A DNA stretch of 64,000 bases from Thiothrix nivea DSM 5205 (GCF_000260135.1 NZ_JH651384.1:3704693-3768692), one strand, 5' to 3'. Shown: positions 18,355 through 28,600, counted from the stretch's first letter. Notes: generated by a model not told the origin, from the letters alone. Made by a program: numbers and translations.

Positions 18355-19179
18355 ATGGATAAGCAAACCATTATTAATATTTTGACCCCATTGGGTGAGC
18401 CGCAGGATAGCCGCCGGTGGGGCAATTATCTGGCACATGGTTTTTCAGCTGACGATGCGCCTACGTTGGTAGAACTGATTGAGGATGACAGCTTCGTCGA
18501 AAGCGACGGGGATGAGATCTGGGTTCCCCTTCATGCGTGGCGGGCGCTGAGCCAGTTGATGCCAGCGGGTCTGGAGGAATTGCTGAAGGTGTTGGTCGTT
18601 CTGACCACCGATGACTGGGCAATGGATGAAATCCCTATCGTGCTGGCGGCTGCCGGGAAAGCGGGTATCGAACCCTTGGCGGCATTTGTGCTGGATGACG
18701 AACATGACGAGCTTGCCCGCATGATTGCCGTGGAAGGGCTGGGTGAAATGGGCAAGCAGCCTGCTTTACGGGAGCGGGCAGTAGCGCAGCTGGCGCATTG
18801 CATGAAAACCCTGAGTGAGGGAAATGCTGCTATACGCGGCATGACTATCGCCCAGTTGATCAGCCTGAAGGCGGCAGAAACGGTAGATGCCATTCGTGAG
18901 GTTTACGCTGCCGGGGATGTAGATTGGAGTATCTGCGGTGATATGGAGGATGTGGAACTGGGGCTGGGTTTACGCAGCCAGCGGGATACACCGCGCCCCA
19001 ATTACCATGCCGATATGTTTCCAGACGGATTTCTGGATGGTTTCATGGATGACGATGATGATCTGGAGGATGATGAACCTGCTATCCCACAGGTTATCCG
19101 CACTGAACCCAAAGTCGGGCGCAATGACCCTTGCCCATGTGGTAGCGGCAAGAAGTACAAGAAATGTTGTATGCCCTGA
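18355..19179 (+). CDS. Acidic HEAT-like protein with C-terminal SEC-C zinc motif
   Basis: A 274-aa acidic protein. The ATG at 18355 is chosen because of a strong GAAAGGAG site upstream. The body has helical pairs resembling HEAT or DUF1186-type repeats ([34 protein letters not shown]). A run of aspartates and glutamates ([11 protein letters not shown]) precedes the C-terminal SEC-C motif [16 protein letters not shown], a zinc-binding tag also found in SecA and in many defence- or stress-linked proteins. It stands 41 bases upstream of the antitoxin gene of the restriction operon, separated by a probable operator. Function unknown. Confidence 0.78.
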   Translation: MDKQTIINILTPLGEPQDSRRWGNYLAHGFSADDAPTLVELIEDDSFVESDGDEIWVPLHAWRALSQLMPAGLEELLKVLVVLTTDDWAMDEIPIVLAAAGKAGIEPLAAFVLDDEHDELARMIAVEGLGEMGKQPALRERAVAQLAHCMKTLSEGNAAIRGMTIAQLISLKAAETVDAIREVYAAGDVDWSICGDMEDVELGLGLRSQRDTPRPNYHADMFPDGFLDGFMDDDDDLEDDEPAIPQVIRTEPKVGRNDPCPCGSGKKYKKCCMP

Positions 19180-19202
19180 TTTCGTGTACACTGGTTTCGT
19201 GT
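19180..19202 (+). promoter_or_regulatory. Putative operator in front of the antitoxin gene
   Basis: Two exact copies of TTTCGTGT (19180-19187 and 19195-19202) lie 15 bases apart, and the first overlaps the palindrome GTGTACAC (19184-19191). They sit 18 bases before the start of the RHH-type antitoxin gene. Toxin-antitoxin operons are usually autoregulated by the antitoxin at such repeats, so this is a candidate binding site; the assignment is inference. Confidence 0.45.
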
Positions 19203-19220
19203 TTTTGAGGAAGGCATGAC

Positions 19221-19457
19221 ATGCGTAACATTACCCTGAGTGCTGATGACGACCTGATCGAACGGGCGCGTGAAAAGGCACGGCAGCAAAAAACCACCCT
19301 GAATAATGAATTCCGCAAATGGTTGAGCCAGTACACCAGTAACCGTTCCGAGGCACAGCGCCGAGTGCAGGCGTATCGTGAGCTGATGCAGGAATTGTCC
19401 GGGGTATCCAGCGGTGGCCGGAAGTTCAGCCGGGATGAAATGAATGAGCGGCGCTGA
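19221..19457 (+). CDS. Antitoxin, ribbon-helix-helix/VapB-like
   Basis: A 78-aa small basic protein immediately before a PIN toxin. The N-terminal MRNITLSADDDLIERAREKA has the short strand followed by helices expected for a ribbon-helix-helix DNA-binding antitoxin. The C-terminal half (SGGRKFSRDEMNERR) is the likely toxin-binding part. Its stop overlaps the toxin start by 14 bases. It should neutralise the PIN RNase and repress its own promoter; both are family-based inference. Confidence 0.75.
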   Translation: MRNITLSADDDLIERAREKARQQKTTLNNEFRKWLSQYTSNRSEAQRRVQAYRELMQELSGVSSGGRKFSRDEMNERR

Positions 19458-19881
19458 GTTTTTTCTGGATACCAACACGCTGATTTATACCTTCGACAAG
19501 ACAGCCCCTGAAAAACAGGTGAAAGCGGTGCAGTTACTGGAGCTGGCTTTGTCAGGCAAGGGGTGTATCAGCTTTCAGGTGATTCAGGAGTTTCTGAATC
19601 TGGCATTGCGTAAGTTTGATCCACCGATGACCGAAGTGCAGGCGAAACGCTATTTGCAGACTACGTTGGAGCCTTTATGCAGGGTGTTTGCTGATGTGGC
19701 GTTGTATGAGCAGGCATTGACAGTACGGGAGCGCTGGCGTTTCAGTTTTTATGATTCGCTGATTGTGGCGGCGGCGCTGGAGGCGGGTTGCAGCATTTTG
19801 TACAGCGAAGATCTGCAACATGGTCAGAAGATTGAAAATCTGACGGTGATTAATCCGTTCATGGAAGGAATCCAGTCATGA
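19444..19881 (+). CDS. PIN-domain toxin, VapC-like
   Basis: A 145-aa PIN-domain ribonuclease. The acidic metal ligands are visible: D9 in FFLDTNTLIY, E49 in VIQEFLNL, D104 in FYDSLIVAAAL and E122/D123 in YSEDLQHG. This complete set suggests an active toxin. It overlaps the antitoxin gene by 14 bases and the next gene by 4 (ATGA), so it forms the start of the same operon as the type III restriction-modification genes. Confidence 0.88.
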   Translation: MSGAEFFLDTNTLIYTFDKTAPEKQVKAVQLLELALSGKGCISFQVIQEFLNLALRKFDPPMTEVQAKRYLQTTLEPLCRVFADVALYEQALTVRERWRFSFYDSLIVAAALEAGCSILYSEDLQHGQKIENLTVINPFMEGIQS

Positions 19882-20708
19882 AACTATCCAAGGAAGACGC
19901 TGACCTGTTTTTCAGGCTGATGTGGGAGTTGCAGTTTTTTGTCAAGGAACAACTGGGGATGTTGCCCGAAGTCCGCGATACGGCCAGTTACAAGGAAGGT
20001 TGCAGCTTTGAGGAAAAGGCGCAGGTCAGGGATGCCCTGTATGATAACCCGCAATTTATCAGGAAGTTTACGCAGGAAAATCCGTCAGGGTTGAGTGCCG
20101 AAGAGCTTGCTATTGTCTCGGGCTGGCAGCGTTTTTTGCGGGGCAGTTTTTTCATTGAGCGTCTTTTGAAAAAATACGCGGTGTTCATTCCGATGGAGGG
20201 CGGTGACAATCAGGTGTATGGCGTGGTGGGGCTGTATCAGGAACTGGATGAAATTGTCCACCCTTCGCAATTGCCGACAGCGGTACAGGCCGTGTTGCTG
20301 CCGTTCAAGGGAAAAATCATCTACGACGGCATGTTCCGGGGTTATAACGTCTATTTTGGCGGAAACTACACTGCCGATCTCAAGGAACGTTATCTGGTTG
20401 CCAAGCAGAATAACCGCATCGTGGAAAGTCTGGATGCTAAACCTGCCAGAAAGCCTGCCAAGCCGAAAGTCCTGCATGACTGGCAGCCACAAATCCGTTC
20501 CCTACAGGAGCAGGCGAAGGATTTGAAAGCGGGTAATGCCTACCCGGCCTTGTATGCGCCGACCTTCGCGCTGGTGAAAGCCAGTCTGGATTTTGCGGAA
20601 GGCGCGACAGACGCCAAACCCGATCTGGATGCGCTCTACAAGTTGCTGAACAAGGTGGATAGGGAAATGCGCAAGGCATTCAAGGTCTTGTATCGGGAAG
20701 AGAGTTAA
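19878..20708 (+). CDS. Uncharacterised 276-aa protein of the type III restriction operon
   Basis: A soluble, mostly helical protein of 276 aa that I do not recognise. Features are an N-terminal helical region (DADLFFRLMWELQFFVKEQL), a middle region with FFIERLLKKYAVFIP and a beta-rich segment (YDGMFRGYNVYFGGNYTADL), a lysine/proline-rich linker (DAKPARKPAKPKV) near residue 190, and a C-terminal helical bundle. Its start overlaps the toxin stop (ATGA) and its stop overlaps the mod start (TAATG), so it is translationally coupled on both sides. GGAAGGAA is a good ribosome-binding site. The coupling suggests it acts with the PIN module or with Mod/Res, but no function is shown. Confidence 0.75.
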   Translation: MKLSKEDADLFFRLMWELQFFVKEQLGMLPEVRDTASYKEGCSFEEKAQVRDALYDNPQFIRKFTQENPSGLSAEELAIVSGWQRFLRGSFFIERLLKKYAVFIPMEGGDNQVYGVVGLYQELDEIVHPSQLPTAVQAVLLPFKGKIIYDGMFRGYNVYFGGNYTADLKERYLVAKQNNRIVESLDAKPARKPAKPKVLHDWQPQIRSLQEQAKDLKAGNAYPALYAPTFALVKASLDFAEGATDAKPDLDALYKLLNKVDREMRKAFKVLYREES

Positions 20709-22276
20709 TGCCCCTGCTTGACTGGCTGAACAAGCCCGAATCCCTCCGCACGGCTGCCCGCGTGCCGTACCGCCTACTCGAAGGAGTGCCTGAACTCGGC
20801 TATGGCGAGACGCCCAACCACAACCTGCTGATTCAGGGCGACAACCTGGAGGCGCTCAAAGCCTTGTTGCCCTTGTATGCGGGGCGGGTGAAATGCATCT
20901 ACATCGACCCGCCGTACAACACGCGCTCCGCGTTTGAGCATTACGACGACAACCTCGAACACAGCCAATGGCTGTCGATGATGTACCCGCGCCTTGAACT
21001 CCTGCGCGAACTGCTCGCCGAAGACGGCAGCCTGTGGGTGTCCATCGACGACAACGAAGGCCACTACCTCAAAGTCATGCTCGACGAAATCTTTGGAAGG
21101 CGAAATTTCATTCTCGATATTGCGTGGCAAAAGCGTGATGGCGCACCCAATGACCGGACAATTGCCTCAATTCATGAGCATATTCTGGTTTGGGGTAAAT
21201 CCATTTTGCAGGGTAAAAACAACGAAAAGACAGCGGCGGAAATTAACTTCAACCTGATGCCGAGAACAGACAAAGCGGATTCCCAGTATCGTGTGTTTGA
21301 TGAACCCAATGGCCCAGACCCTAACGGCCCATTCCGCAAGATTGATACAACTGCCAATGGAAAGGGAGGGCGTATGGTCGATAGTTTGGTGTATCCGATT
21401 AAAAACCCTTACACAGGTGAAGAGGTTTGGCCGCGTAAAGGCACTTGCTGGCGACACAAGAGAGAAGAAATGGAGCGGTTGCAGCAAGAAGGGCGTTTGT
21501 ACTGGGGAGTAAAAGGTACTGCGACTACCCCGATGAGGAAGTTGTATGTCTCTGAAGCAAAACAGGGCATGACGACACCCTCCATGTGGTCTGGTTTGGC
21601 TTTGAATCAACACGCTTCCAGAGAAATCGAGCTGCTATTCGGTGAAAAGGCTTCGTTTGAAACACCCAAACCGGAAGGCTTGATTGAGCGGATTTTGCAT
21701 ATTGCGACGAATTCGGGGGATTGGGTGCTGGATTCGTTTCTGGGGTCGGGGACGACCGCAGCGGTGGCGCACAAGATGGGGCGGCACTACATCGGCGTGG
21801 AAATGGGCGACCATGCCGTGACCCATTGCCAGCCGCGCCTGCAAAAAGTGGTGGACGGCGAACAGGGCGGCATTTCCAAAGCCGTCAACTGGCAGGGCGG
21901 CGGCGGCTTCACCTTCTGCCGCCTCGGCGCAACCGTCTTCGACGCATTTGGCATGATAGACAAAGCCATCTGCTTCCCCACGCTCGCGGCCTACCTCTGG
22001 TATCTGGAAACCCGCACCCCGTGGATCGCCCCGCAATCGCTTTCCCCGCTGCTCGGCATCCACGACGGCACGGCCTATTACCTGCTGTACAACGGCATCC
22101 TCGGCGACCGCCGCCCGCAAGGCGGCAACGTCCTCACCCAGAACGTGCTGGACGGATTACCGAAGCATGAAGGCAAGCGCGTTGTTTACGGCGAAACCAG
22201 CCGCTTCGGCGCCGGAAGGCTGGCGGCGGAAGGGATCGTATTCAAGCAGATACCGTATGATGTGCGGGTGGGGTGA
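20708..22276 (+). CDS. mod: Type III restriction-modification system methyltransferase Mod
   Basis: A 522-aa adenine-N6 DNA methyltransferase. The catalytic motif DPPYNT is at residues 67-72 and the AdoMet motif VLDSFLGSGTT near 340-351, an order of the beta class typical of type III Mod. The segment between them, about residues 130-328 (21095-21690), should be the target-recognition domain. It is visibly lower in GC than both flanks, suggesting it was exchanged by recombination. Mod recognises the site for both methylation and cleavage. It starts on the last base of the 276-aa gene. The Res subunit follows after an intervening MNT-HEPN pair. Confidence 0.93.
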   Translation: MPLLDWLNKPESLRTAARVPYRLLEGVPELGYGETPNHNLLIQGDNLEALKALLPLYAGRVKCIYIDPPYNTRSAFEHYDDNLEHSQWLSMMYPRLELLRELLAEDGSLWVSIDDNEGHYLKVMLDEIFGRRNFILDIAWQKRDGAPNDRTIASIHEHILVWGKSILQGKNNEKTAAEINFNLMPRTDKADSQYRVFDEPNGPDPNGPFRKIDTTANGKGGRMVDSLVYPIKNPYTGEEVWPRKGTCWRHKREEMERLQQEGRLYWGVKGTATTPMRKLYVSEAKQGMTTPSMWSGLALNQHASREIELLFGEKASFETPKPEGLIERILHIATNSGDWVLDSFLGSGTTAAVAHKMGRHYIGVEMGDHAVTHCQPRLQKVVDGEQGGISKAVNWQGGGGFTFCRLGATVFDAFGMIDKAICFPTLAAYLWYLETRTPWIAPQSLSPLLGIHDGTAYYLLYNGILGDRRPQGGNVLTQNVLDGLPKHEGKRVVYGETSRFGAGRLAAEGIVFKQIPYDVRVG

Positions 22277-22307
22277 TCTGGTACAATCTGATAGATGAGG
22301 TTTTCAT

Positions 22308-22598
22308 ATGACGCTATTAGATACATTGAAAGAACACAGCGGACGTATCCGCGCAATGGTCGAATCTCACCGCGCTTGCAATCCGCGTGTGTTTGGTTCA
22401 GTACTGCATGGGGAAGAGACGGATGCCAGCGACATCGACATTCTGGTGGAGCCTTTGCCCACCATGTCATTGTTTGACCTTGGTGCAATCCAATACGAGC
22501 TTTCCGAATTGCTGGGCAAACGGGTGGATGTACTAACGCCAGAGGCGCTGCCTGACAAATTCCGCCAGCAGGTCATGCAGGAAGCTGCTGCCTTATGA
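22308..22598 (+). CDS. MNT-domain nucleotidyltransferase antitoxin, MntA-like
   Basis: A 96-aa minimal nucleotidyltransferase. The motif FGSVLHGEETDASDIDILVE carries the GS-x10-DxD signature (G30-S31, D42, D44). In HEPN/MNT pairs this enzyme transfers AMP onto a tyrosine of the HEPN toxin and so disarms it. It overlaps the HEPN gene by 4 bases (ATGA). A 31-base gap with an AGG-rich leader separates it from mod. Confidence 0.9.
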   Translation: MTLLDTLKEHSGRIRAMVESHRACNPRVFGSVLHGEETDASDIDILVEPLPTMSLFDLGAIQYELSELLGKRVDVLTPEALPDKFRQQVMQEAAAL

Positions 22599-22957
22599 GT
22601 CTTAACGAACTGCGCCTGATTGATTACCTCGAACACATCGCCGAAGCGTCCTGCAATATCGGCGAATATCTCGCGGATATGGATTACCCCGCCTTCCTGA
22701 CACATAAAATGGCGCGGGATGCCGTAATCCGCAATTTCGAGATCATTGGCGAAGCAGCTAAAAACATCTTTCAGCGTTTCCCCGAAGTGACCGAACAACA
22801 TAGCGAAATTCCGTGGCGAGCTTTGTACGGTATGCGAAATGCTCTTAGTCATGGTTATTTCAAGGTTGATCTGGAACGGGTTTGGCAAACGGCAGAACGT
22901 GACCTTCCAGCTTTGCACGCCCAAATTTCACAATTGCTGGCAGAGCTACAAGCCTGA
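22595..22957 (+). CDS. HEPN-domain RNase toxin, HepT-like (DUF86)
   Basis: A 120-aa HEPN toxin. The active-site motif RNALSHGY places R81, H86 and Y88 in the R-x4-H-x-Y pattern; the tyrosine is the AMPylation target in characterised HepT proteins. The helices EHIAEASCNIGEYLAD and RNFEIIGEAAKNIFQ are typical of DUF86. It overlaps the MNT gene at its start and the res gene by one base at its end, so the toxin-antitoxin pair is embedded in the restriction operon. Confidence 0.9.
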   Translation: MSLNELRLIDYLEHIAEASCNIGEYLADMDYPAFLTHKMARDAVIRNFEIIGEAAKNIFQRFPEVTEQHSEIPWRALYGMRNALSHGYFKVDLERVWQTAERDLPALHAQISQLLAELQA

Positions 22958-25551
22958 TGTTCGAGCTGAAAAACTACCAGAAAGAAACGCTGCAAACCCT
23001 GCGCGAGTTCCTCGAAGAAGCCCGCCTGATGCCGGTGGAAGAAGCGTTCACCCGCGCTCAGCAACGCCAGAACCGCCCGCCGCTGCCCTACCTGCACCAC
23101 GCTTTCGGGCAGGTTCCGTATGTGTGTTTGCGCCTGCCCACCGGGGGCGGCAAAACCGTGCTGGCGTCCTACACCGTTGGCGTGGCGAAACGCGCCTATC
23201 TGGAGCAGGATTTCCCCATCGTATTGTGGCTGGTTCCCACCAACACGATCCGCGAACAAACGCTGGAAGCCTTGCAGAAACCCGGACACCCCTACCGCAC
23301 CGCGCTGGAAGATGAATTCGGCGTCGACCGCCTGCTGGTGCTGGACATCGGCGACGTCACCCGCATCCGCAAGCAGGACATCGGCGCGAAAGCCATCGTG
23401 GTGGTTGGCACGCTTGCCACCCTGCGCGTCGAAGACACCAGCGGGCGCAAGGTCTACGCCTATCACGAGGATTTCGAGCCGCATTTTGCCGGTGTTAATC
23501 CGCACGACGAACGCCTGGAAAAAGTCACCGAAGCCGACCTCAAGCCCAACGGCCTGACCGCCGCCACGCTGGACAAGATCAAGTATTCCTTCGCCAACCT
23601 GCTGGCGCTCAAACAGCCGCTGGTGATCATGGACGAGGCGCATAATGCCCGCACCAAACTGACCTTCGACACGCTTAAACGCATTCACCCCGCCTGTGTG
23701 GTCGAATTCACTGCCACGCCGGATACCAGCCACGACTCTGCTTCCAACGTACTGCACCACGTTTCCGCCTCGCAATTGAAAGCCGCCAACATGATCAAGC
23801 TGCCGATCATGCTCAGCGAACACAACGAGTGGGAAGGCGCAGTGCGTGATGCCGTGTTGACCCGCAAACAACTGGCGCAGGAGGCGGTGAAATCCGGCGA
23901 TTCCATCCGCCCGCTGGTGTTGTTTCAGGCCGAAAACAAAAGCGGCGAAGTCACCCATGAAGTGCTGAAAAACTTCCTGACCGAACAGCTAGGGGTGGAG
24001 CCGCAGCAAATCGCCGTCGTCACCGGCAGCCAGCGCGAACTCGATGGTATCAACCTGTTCGACCCTGCCTGCCCGATTGAATACATCATCACCGTGGAGG
24101 CATTGAAAGAGGGTTGGGATTGCTCCTTCGCCTACGTGTTCTGCTCAGTTAAGGACGTGAAGTCCGCCAAGGATGCCGAACAATTGCTGGGGCGCGTGTT
24201 GCGGATGCCGTATGCGCAACGCCGCAGCAACGAAGCGCTCAACCGCGCCTACGCGCATCTGGTTTCCCCCAATTTCGCCAAAGCTGCCGCCATGCTGACC
24301 GACAAGATGGTGCAGGGCATGGGGTTCGACCCGCTGGAAATTCCGCAACATTTGCAGCATGGCAGCCAATACAGTCTGTTTGATGGTAATCCTGAACAGC
24401 CTAAACCCGCAGTAGCGGAGGAACGCAGTGAATTCACCCTCAGCAACGGCGAAACCTTTGCTGCTTGTGGCCTGATCGATGAATCCACCGAAAAGCTGAT
24501 CCTGCAAGGCTTCAGCGGCAAGCAAAAAACCGAAGTCCAGCAACAGGTGCAACAGCACAACCTGCGGGCGAAAGCGCGGCTTGCGCCTGCCGAACGAGGG
24601 GAAATCTTCGCTTCTTTGCCCCTGCTGTGCGTGCGCGAAGAAAACCAGCTTCACCTGCTGGAGCCGGAATCCTTCCTCTACACTAGGGGCGTCTGGTCAC
24701 TGCTGGATTTCCCGCTGGAACTACCGCAGTTTGAGATTCGTGAATCCGGGCGCACGTTCGAGGTATTTCTGCAAGGCGGGCACGTCAGCTACAAGCTGGC
24801 TGAACGCGATGAAACGCCCAACCTCAACCTGATCGAACTCGACATCAACCAAACTGTGCTGGTGCGCTGGCTTGACCGCGAAGTACGGCAGGCGGATGTC
24901 AGCCCCACCGAGATGATCCGCTGGCTGGTGCAACTGGTCGGGCATCTGACGGCTGAGCGTGGCTTTTCCCTCACCGCGCTGGTGCGCAGCAAGTTCCTGC
25001 TGGCACGCGCCATCAAAGACCGTATCGCCTTCTGCCGTAACAAAGCGGCGGAGCAAGGTTTCCGGCACTGGCTGTTTGAGGATGCCAGCCTGTTGGGCGT
25101 GTCTGAAACGTACCGCTACGCATTCAAGCCCGGCCTGTATCCGGCGCGGATACCGTATTACCGGGGCAAATATACGTTCAGCAAACATTACTACCCGGTG
25201 ATCGAAGACCTGAGCGCCAGCGGTGAGGAGTTTTCTTGCGCGCAAGCACTGGATCAGCACCCCAGGGTCAAACACTGGGTACGTAATCTGGTCAACCGGG
25301 AATCAGCATCATTCCGGCTGCCTGTGGCGCATGGCTATTTTTACCCTGATTTCATCGCCGAATTGCGGGATGGGCGCACTCTGGTAGTGGAATACAAAGG
25401 CGCACATCTGGAAACCGCTGATGATGCCCGTGAAAAAGCCGCAGTTGGGCAGATTTGGGCGGCCAAGAGTCACAACCTGTTCCTGCTGGCGCTGGCGCAA
25501 GACCCACACGGCAGGGATGTTTACCAGCAACTGGATAATCTGCTGAATTAA
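22957..25551 (+). CDS. res: Type III restriction-modification system endonuclease Res
   Basis: An 864-aa ATP-dependent restriction subunit. The superfamily 2 helicase core has PTGGGKT (61-67), MDEAHNAR (near 224), FTATPD and a C-terminal helicase motif LLGRVLRMPYAQR. The nuclease domain near the C-terminus shows YPDFIAEL followed by VEYKGAH (about 796-816), the PD-ExK pattern. Cleavage needs Mod for recognition. It starts on the stop codon of the HEPN gene. All expected motifs are intact, so the system is probably functional. Confidence 0.93.
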   Translation: MFELKNYQKETLQTLREFLEEARLMPVEEAFTRAQQRQNRPPLPYLHHAFGQVPYVCLRLPTGGGKTVLASYTVGVAKRAYLEQDFPIVLWLVPTNTIREQTLEALQKPGHPYRTALEDEFGVDRLLVLDIGDVTRIRKQDIGAKAIVVVGTLATLRVEDTSGRKVYAYHEDFEPHFAGVNPHDERLEKVTEADLKPNGLTAATLDKIKYSFANLLALKQPLVIMDEAHNARTKLTFDTLKRIHPACVVEFTATPDTSHDSASNVLHHVSASQLKAANMIKLPIMLSEHNEWEGAVRDAVLTRKQLAQEAVKSGDSIRPLVLFQAENKSGEVTHEVLKNFLTEQLGVEPQQIAVVTGSQRELDGINLFDPACPIEYIITVEALKEGWDCSFAYVFCSVKDVKSAKDAEQLLGRVLRMPYAQRRSNEALNRAYAHLVSPNFAKAAAMLTDKMVQGMGFDPLEIPQHLQHGSQYSLFDGNPEQPKPAVAEERSEFTLSNGETFAACGLIDESTEKLILQGFSGKQKTEVQQQVQQHNLRAKARLAPAERGEIFASLPLLCVREENQLHLLEPESFLYTRGVWSLLDFPLELPQFEIRESGRTFEVFLQGGHVSYKLAERDETPNLNLIELDINQTVLVRWLDREVRQADVSPTEMIRWLVQLVGHLTAERGFSLTALVRSKFLLARAIKDRIAFCRNKAAEQGFRHWLFEDASLLGVSETYRYAFKPGLYPARIPYYRGKYTFSKHYYPVIEDLSASGEEFSCAQALDQHPRVKHWVRNLVNRESASFRLPVAHGYFYPDFIAELRDGRTLVVEYKGAHLETADDAREKAAVGQIWAAKSHNLFLLALAQDPHGRDVYQQLDNLLN

Positions 25552-25637
25552 TGGTCTTTAAATTTACTTATGGATAACTGGCAGAATGGGGCGTAATCAG
25601 GTATTCTTGCCGTGAAATAAAATTCACTGGGTTTGCC

Positions 25638-28600
25638 ATGTATAACCATAATAACAACCGTCTGGCGACGCTTGCCTTGTCCTTGTACCTGTTTGTCTGT
25701 CTTACTGTATTCACGGCTCCGGCCTACGCCTCTGATGCGGGTTTGCTGGTAGTGAAACAGGTCAGCAACACCCAACCGCTGGCTGGTGAAACTTTTACCT
25801 ACACTATCCGTTACCGCTGCGCGGCCATTAATGATCTGTACTGCGCGGCTCCCACTATTAGCGACACGATTCCCTCGCCGCTGAAAATCGCCAGCTATAC
25901 GCCAGTGGGTGGTAATGTCGCTGCGGCCAGCGTCAGTGGCAAAACCCTCACATGGACGCTGGCAACCCCGGCAGATAACCTGCCACCGGGAGCGCCAGCA
26001 GGGTCATTGGCAGCAGGTTCGACTGGCATCCTCAAGGTGCAGGTCAAATTTCCGGTTTGTGGCAGCGCTTCCCCGCCTGCTGTCGTCAGCAATCAGGCCA
26101 GCGCCAGCAGTGGTGGACAAACCAGTCAGGCAGCTGCGCCGGATGTAACGGTTCCTGCCGGGATAGACGCCGCTTGCCCACCATCACCACCTCCACCGAT
26201 AGGCACATTCAGCAAAACCGGCAGCGCTGATTTCATCCAGCCCGGCGGCATGGAACGCTGGAGCGTCAAACTGCCCGATAGTGCTACGGCTTACACGGTG
26301 ACGGAACAGGTTCCCGCCGGGATGCAAGTGCAGCTGGCAACGGCCAGCAATACCCCCAAGGTTATGGCTTACCCGGCCGTTGATTGCGCGGATGATGGCG
26401 TGGATAATTTTCATGCACTGAATCAGCCCCTGCACGATTGGGTGCAGTCCGAACATGATGCCGGGCGCGGCAGTAACCTGCTGGATGCCAGTGGCAACCC
26501 GACCGGATGCGTGGCAACTGTATTGTCTACTGGGCTGCTGGTCAGCAGTGCCAAACGTTTGCGTTGGGAAGTGCCTGCCGGTAGCGGTGCGCAATCCCTG
26601 GATCTGCGTTTTGTGCTGGATGGCGCTTACGTGGGCGAGGGCGTGCGCAACTGCGCGGAATCTTCCTTGCACGGTATCGCGTGCGCCCCTGATGTGCCGG
26701 TGCTGGAGCTGGGGCAACCCATCCTGAGCGTCAGCAAAACCACGCCCACGGGCGGGGTGGTGTCGCCTGATGGTTCCACCGTGGTTTATTCCGTCGTTGG
26801 CTGGAAACCGGTGGTAGCACCCGCCCCGGCCAGCCATGACCATGTATACCGGGCATCAGCGGCGGTGGATGAGTTATCCGGTACAGGAAGCGGTTTTCTT
26901 ATCATGGAAGATGTGCTGCCAGCGGAACTGGATTACCTGACCGGGCAGGGTGGGAACTGGTGGCGGGTTTCCGTGCCGACCAACAAGGCTTCCAGCGACC
27001 AGGCGGCGTGCGCCAACCCGCATTTTAGCCGCAACCTGCAAACCGATGGGCGGGTGAAATTGCGTTGGGAGTTCAACGGTTGCCAATTACCTGCCGGAAA
27101 TGCCGACCCGGCGCTGGCGGTGTATTTCTCAACCCGTATCCGCACTGGCATCGCAGCGGGTACAAGCATCAGCAATTCCGCCTGGCTGTCGGCGGGCGAC
27201 CATCCTCTGGTACATTGCGCCAATGGGGCAGATGCAGGCAAGAGTTGGCAGCCGCTGTGCCGCTCTTCCAATACCACCTTCAAAGTGCCGGAGCTGACCA
27301 ATCTGGATAGCGTGAAATGGGTCAAAGGCGCACTGGATGCTGCGTACCAGCGCCCTCCCGGCATTGGGCAGACCACACTGGATGGGCAAGGCAGTTACCG
27401 GCTAGAAATTCGTAATACGGGCAATGTCACCCACACCGAACTGGAGGTGGAAGATGTCTTGCCTGTACCGGGCGATACCGGTTTGGTGACAGGAGCAGCG
27501 CGCGGTTCGCAATGGAGTGCGGTGCTGGCCGGGGAGCCGGTGTTGCAGCGGGTAACGGCGGATGGCAACGTGACCGCCGTGCCGGGCAGCGAAATTACAG
27601 CCGGTTTGCCTGCGCTGGTGGGTGACCCCAGCCACCTGCATCTGACCTGGGTTCCGGCAGGTGGGCTGAAACCGGGGGAGGCCCTGCGCATCGAAGTCCC
27701 GGTACGCCAGCAGGCTGGGGATGCCGCGTCCGGCAACGTGGCATGGAACAGTTTCGCCTACACCGCCGAGTATTTCGACACCACTACCAACACCACGGAA
27801 ACCCTGCTCACGACGGAGCCACCCAAGGTGGGGCTGGCGCGGCTGGATGCAATGGTGTTCGCAGGCGTGGGGGATTATGTCTGGTTTGACAGCAACGGCA
27901 ATGGCCAGCCGGACACGGGCGAACCAGTGGTTGCCAACGCCAGCATCCGCCTGTACGACGGTGCAACCCTGGTGGCGGAAACCGTGACGGACGCCAGCGG
28001 GCGCTATGCGTTCCAGGGGCTGGTTCCCGGCCATGCATATAGCTTGCAGGCGGAAAAGGATGGGGAGTTTCCGCTGCTGACCATGCCCGTAACCACTGGC
28101 GTCGCGGGCAGTTTCAAGGATGATGCTGACATTGCTTTCAGCTTGCCCGCCGCGCTGGGTGGCCGGGTCTGGTTTGACGGCAATGGCGATGGGGCGCGGG
28201 ATGGGGATGAAACAGCAGTGGTTGATATTGGGGTAGAACTGCGCGATGCCAGCGGGAACAGTATTGCCACCAGCCGCACGGATGCCGGGGGCGCTTACTG
28301 GTTTGATGACCTGCCGCCGGGGGATTATGTGCTGGTGTTCAGCGGGTTGCCAGCGGGGTATGAGTTTACCAAGCTGCGCGCCAGTGGCGATTCGCAAACG
28401 GATAGTGATGCAGATGGTGGTGGCCAGACCGGGGTGATCCATCTGCTGGCAGGCGAGCGTTTGCAGGGCTGGGATGCTGGCCTTGTGCTGGCGGGCGCGG
28501 AAAGCGGTTTTTCCTGGGGTGAGGAGGTCGACCTGACGCTGACCAAGGTGCTGGACAAGCCCGAAGTCAAGCGTGGGGAATTGCTGACCTACACCCTGAC

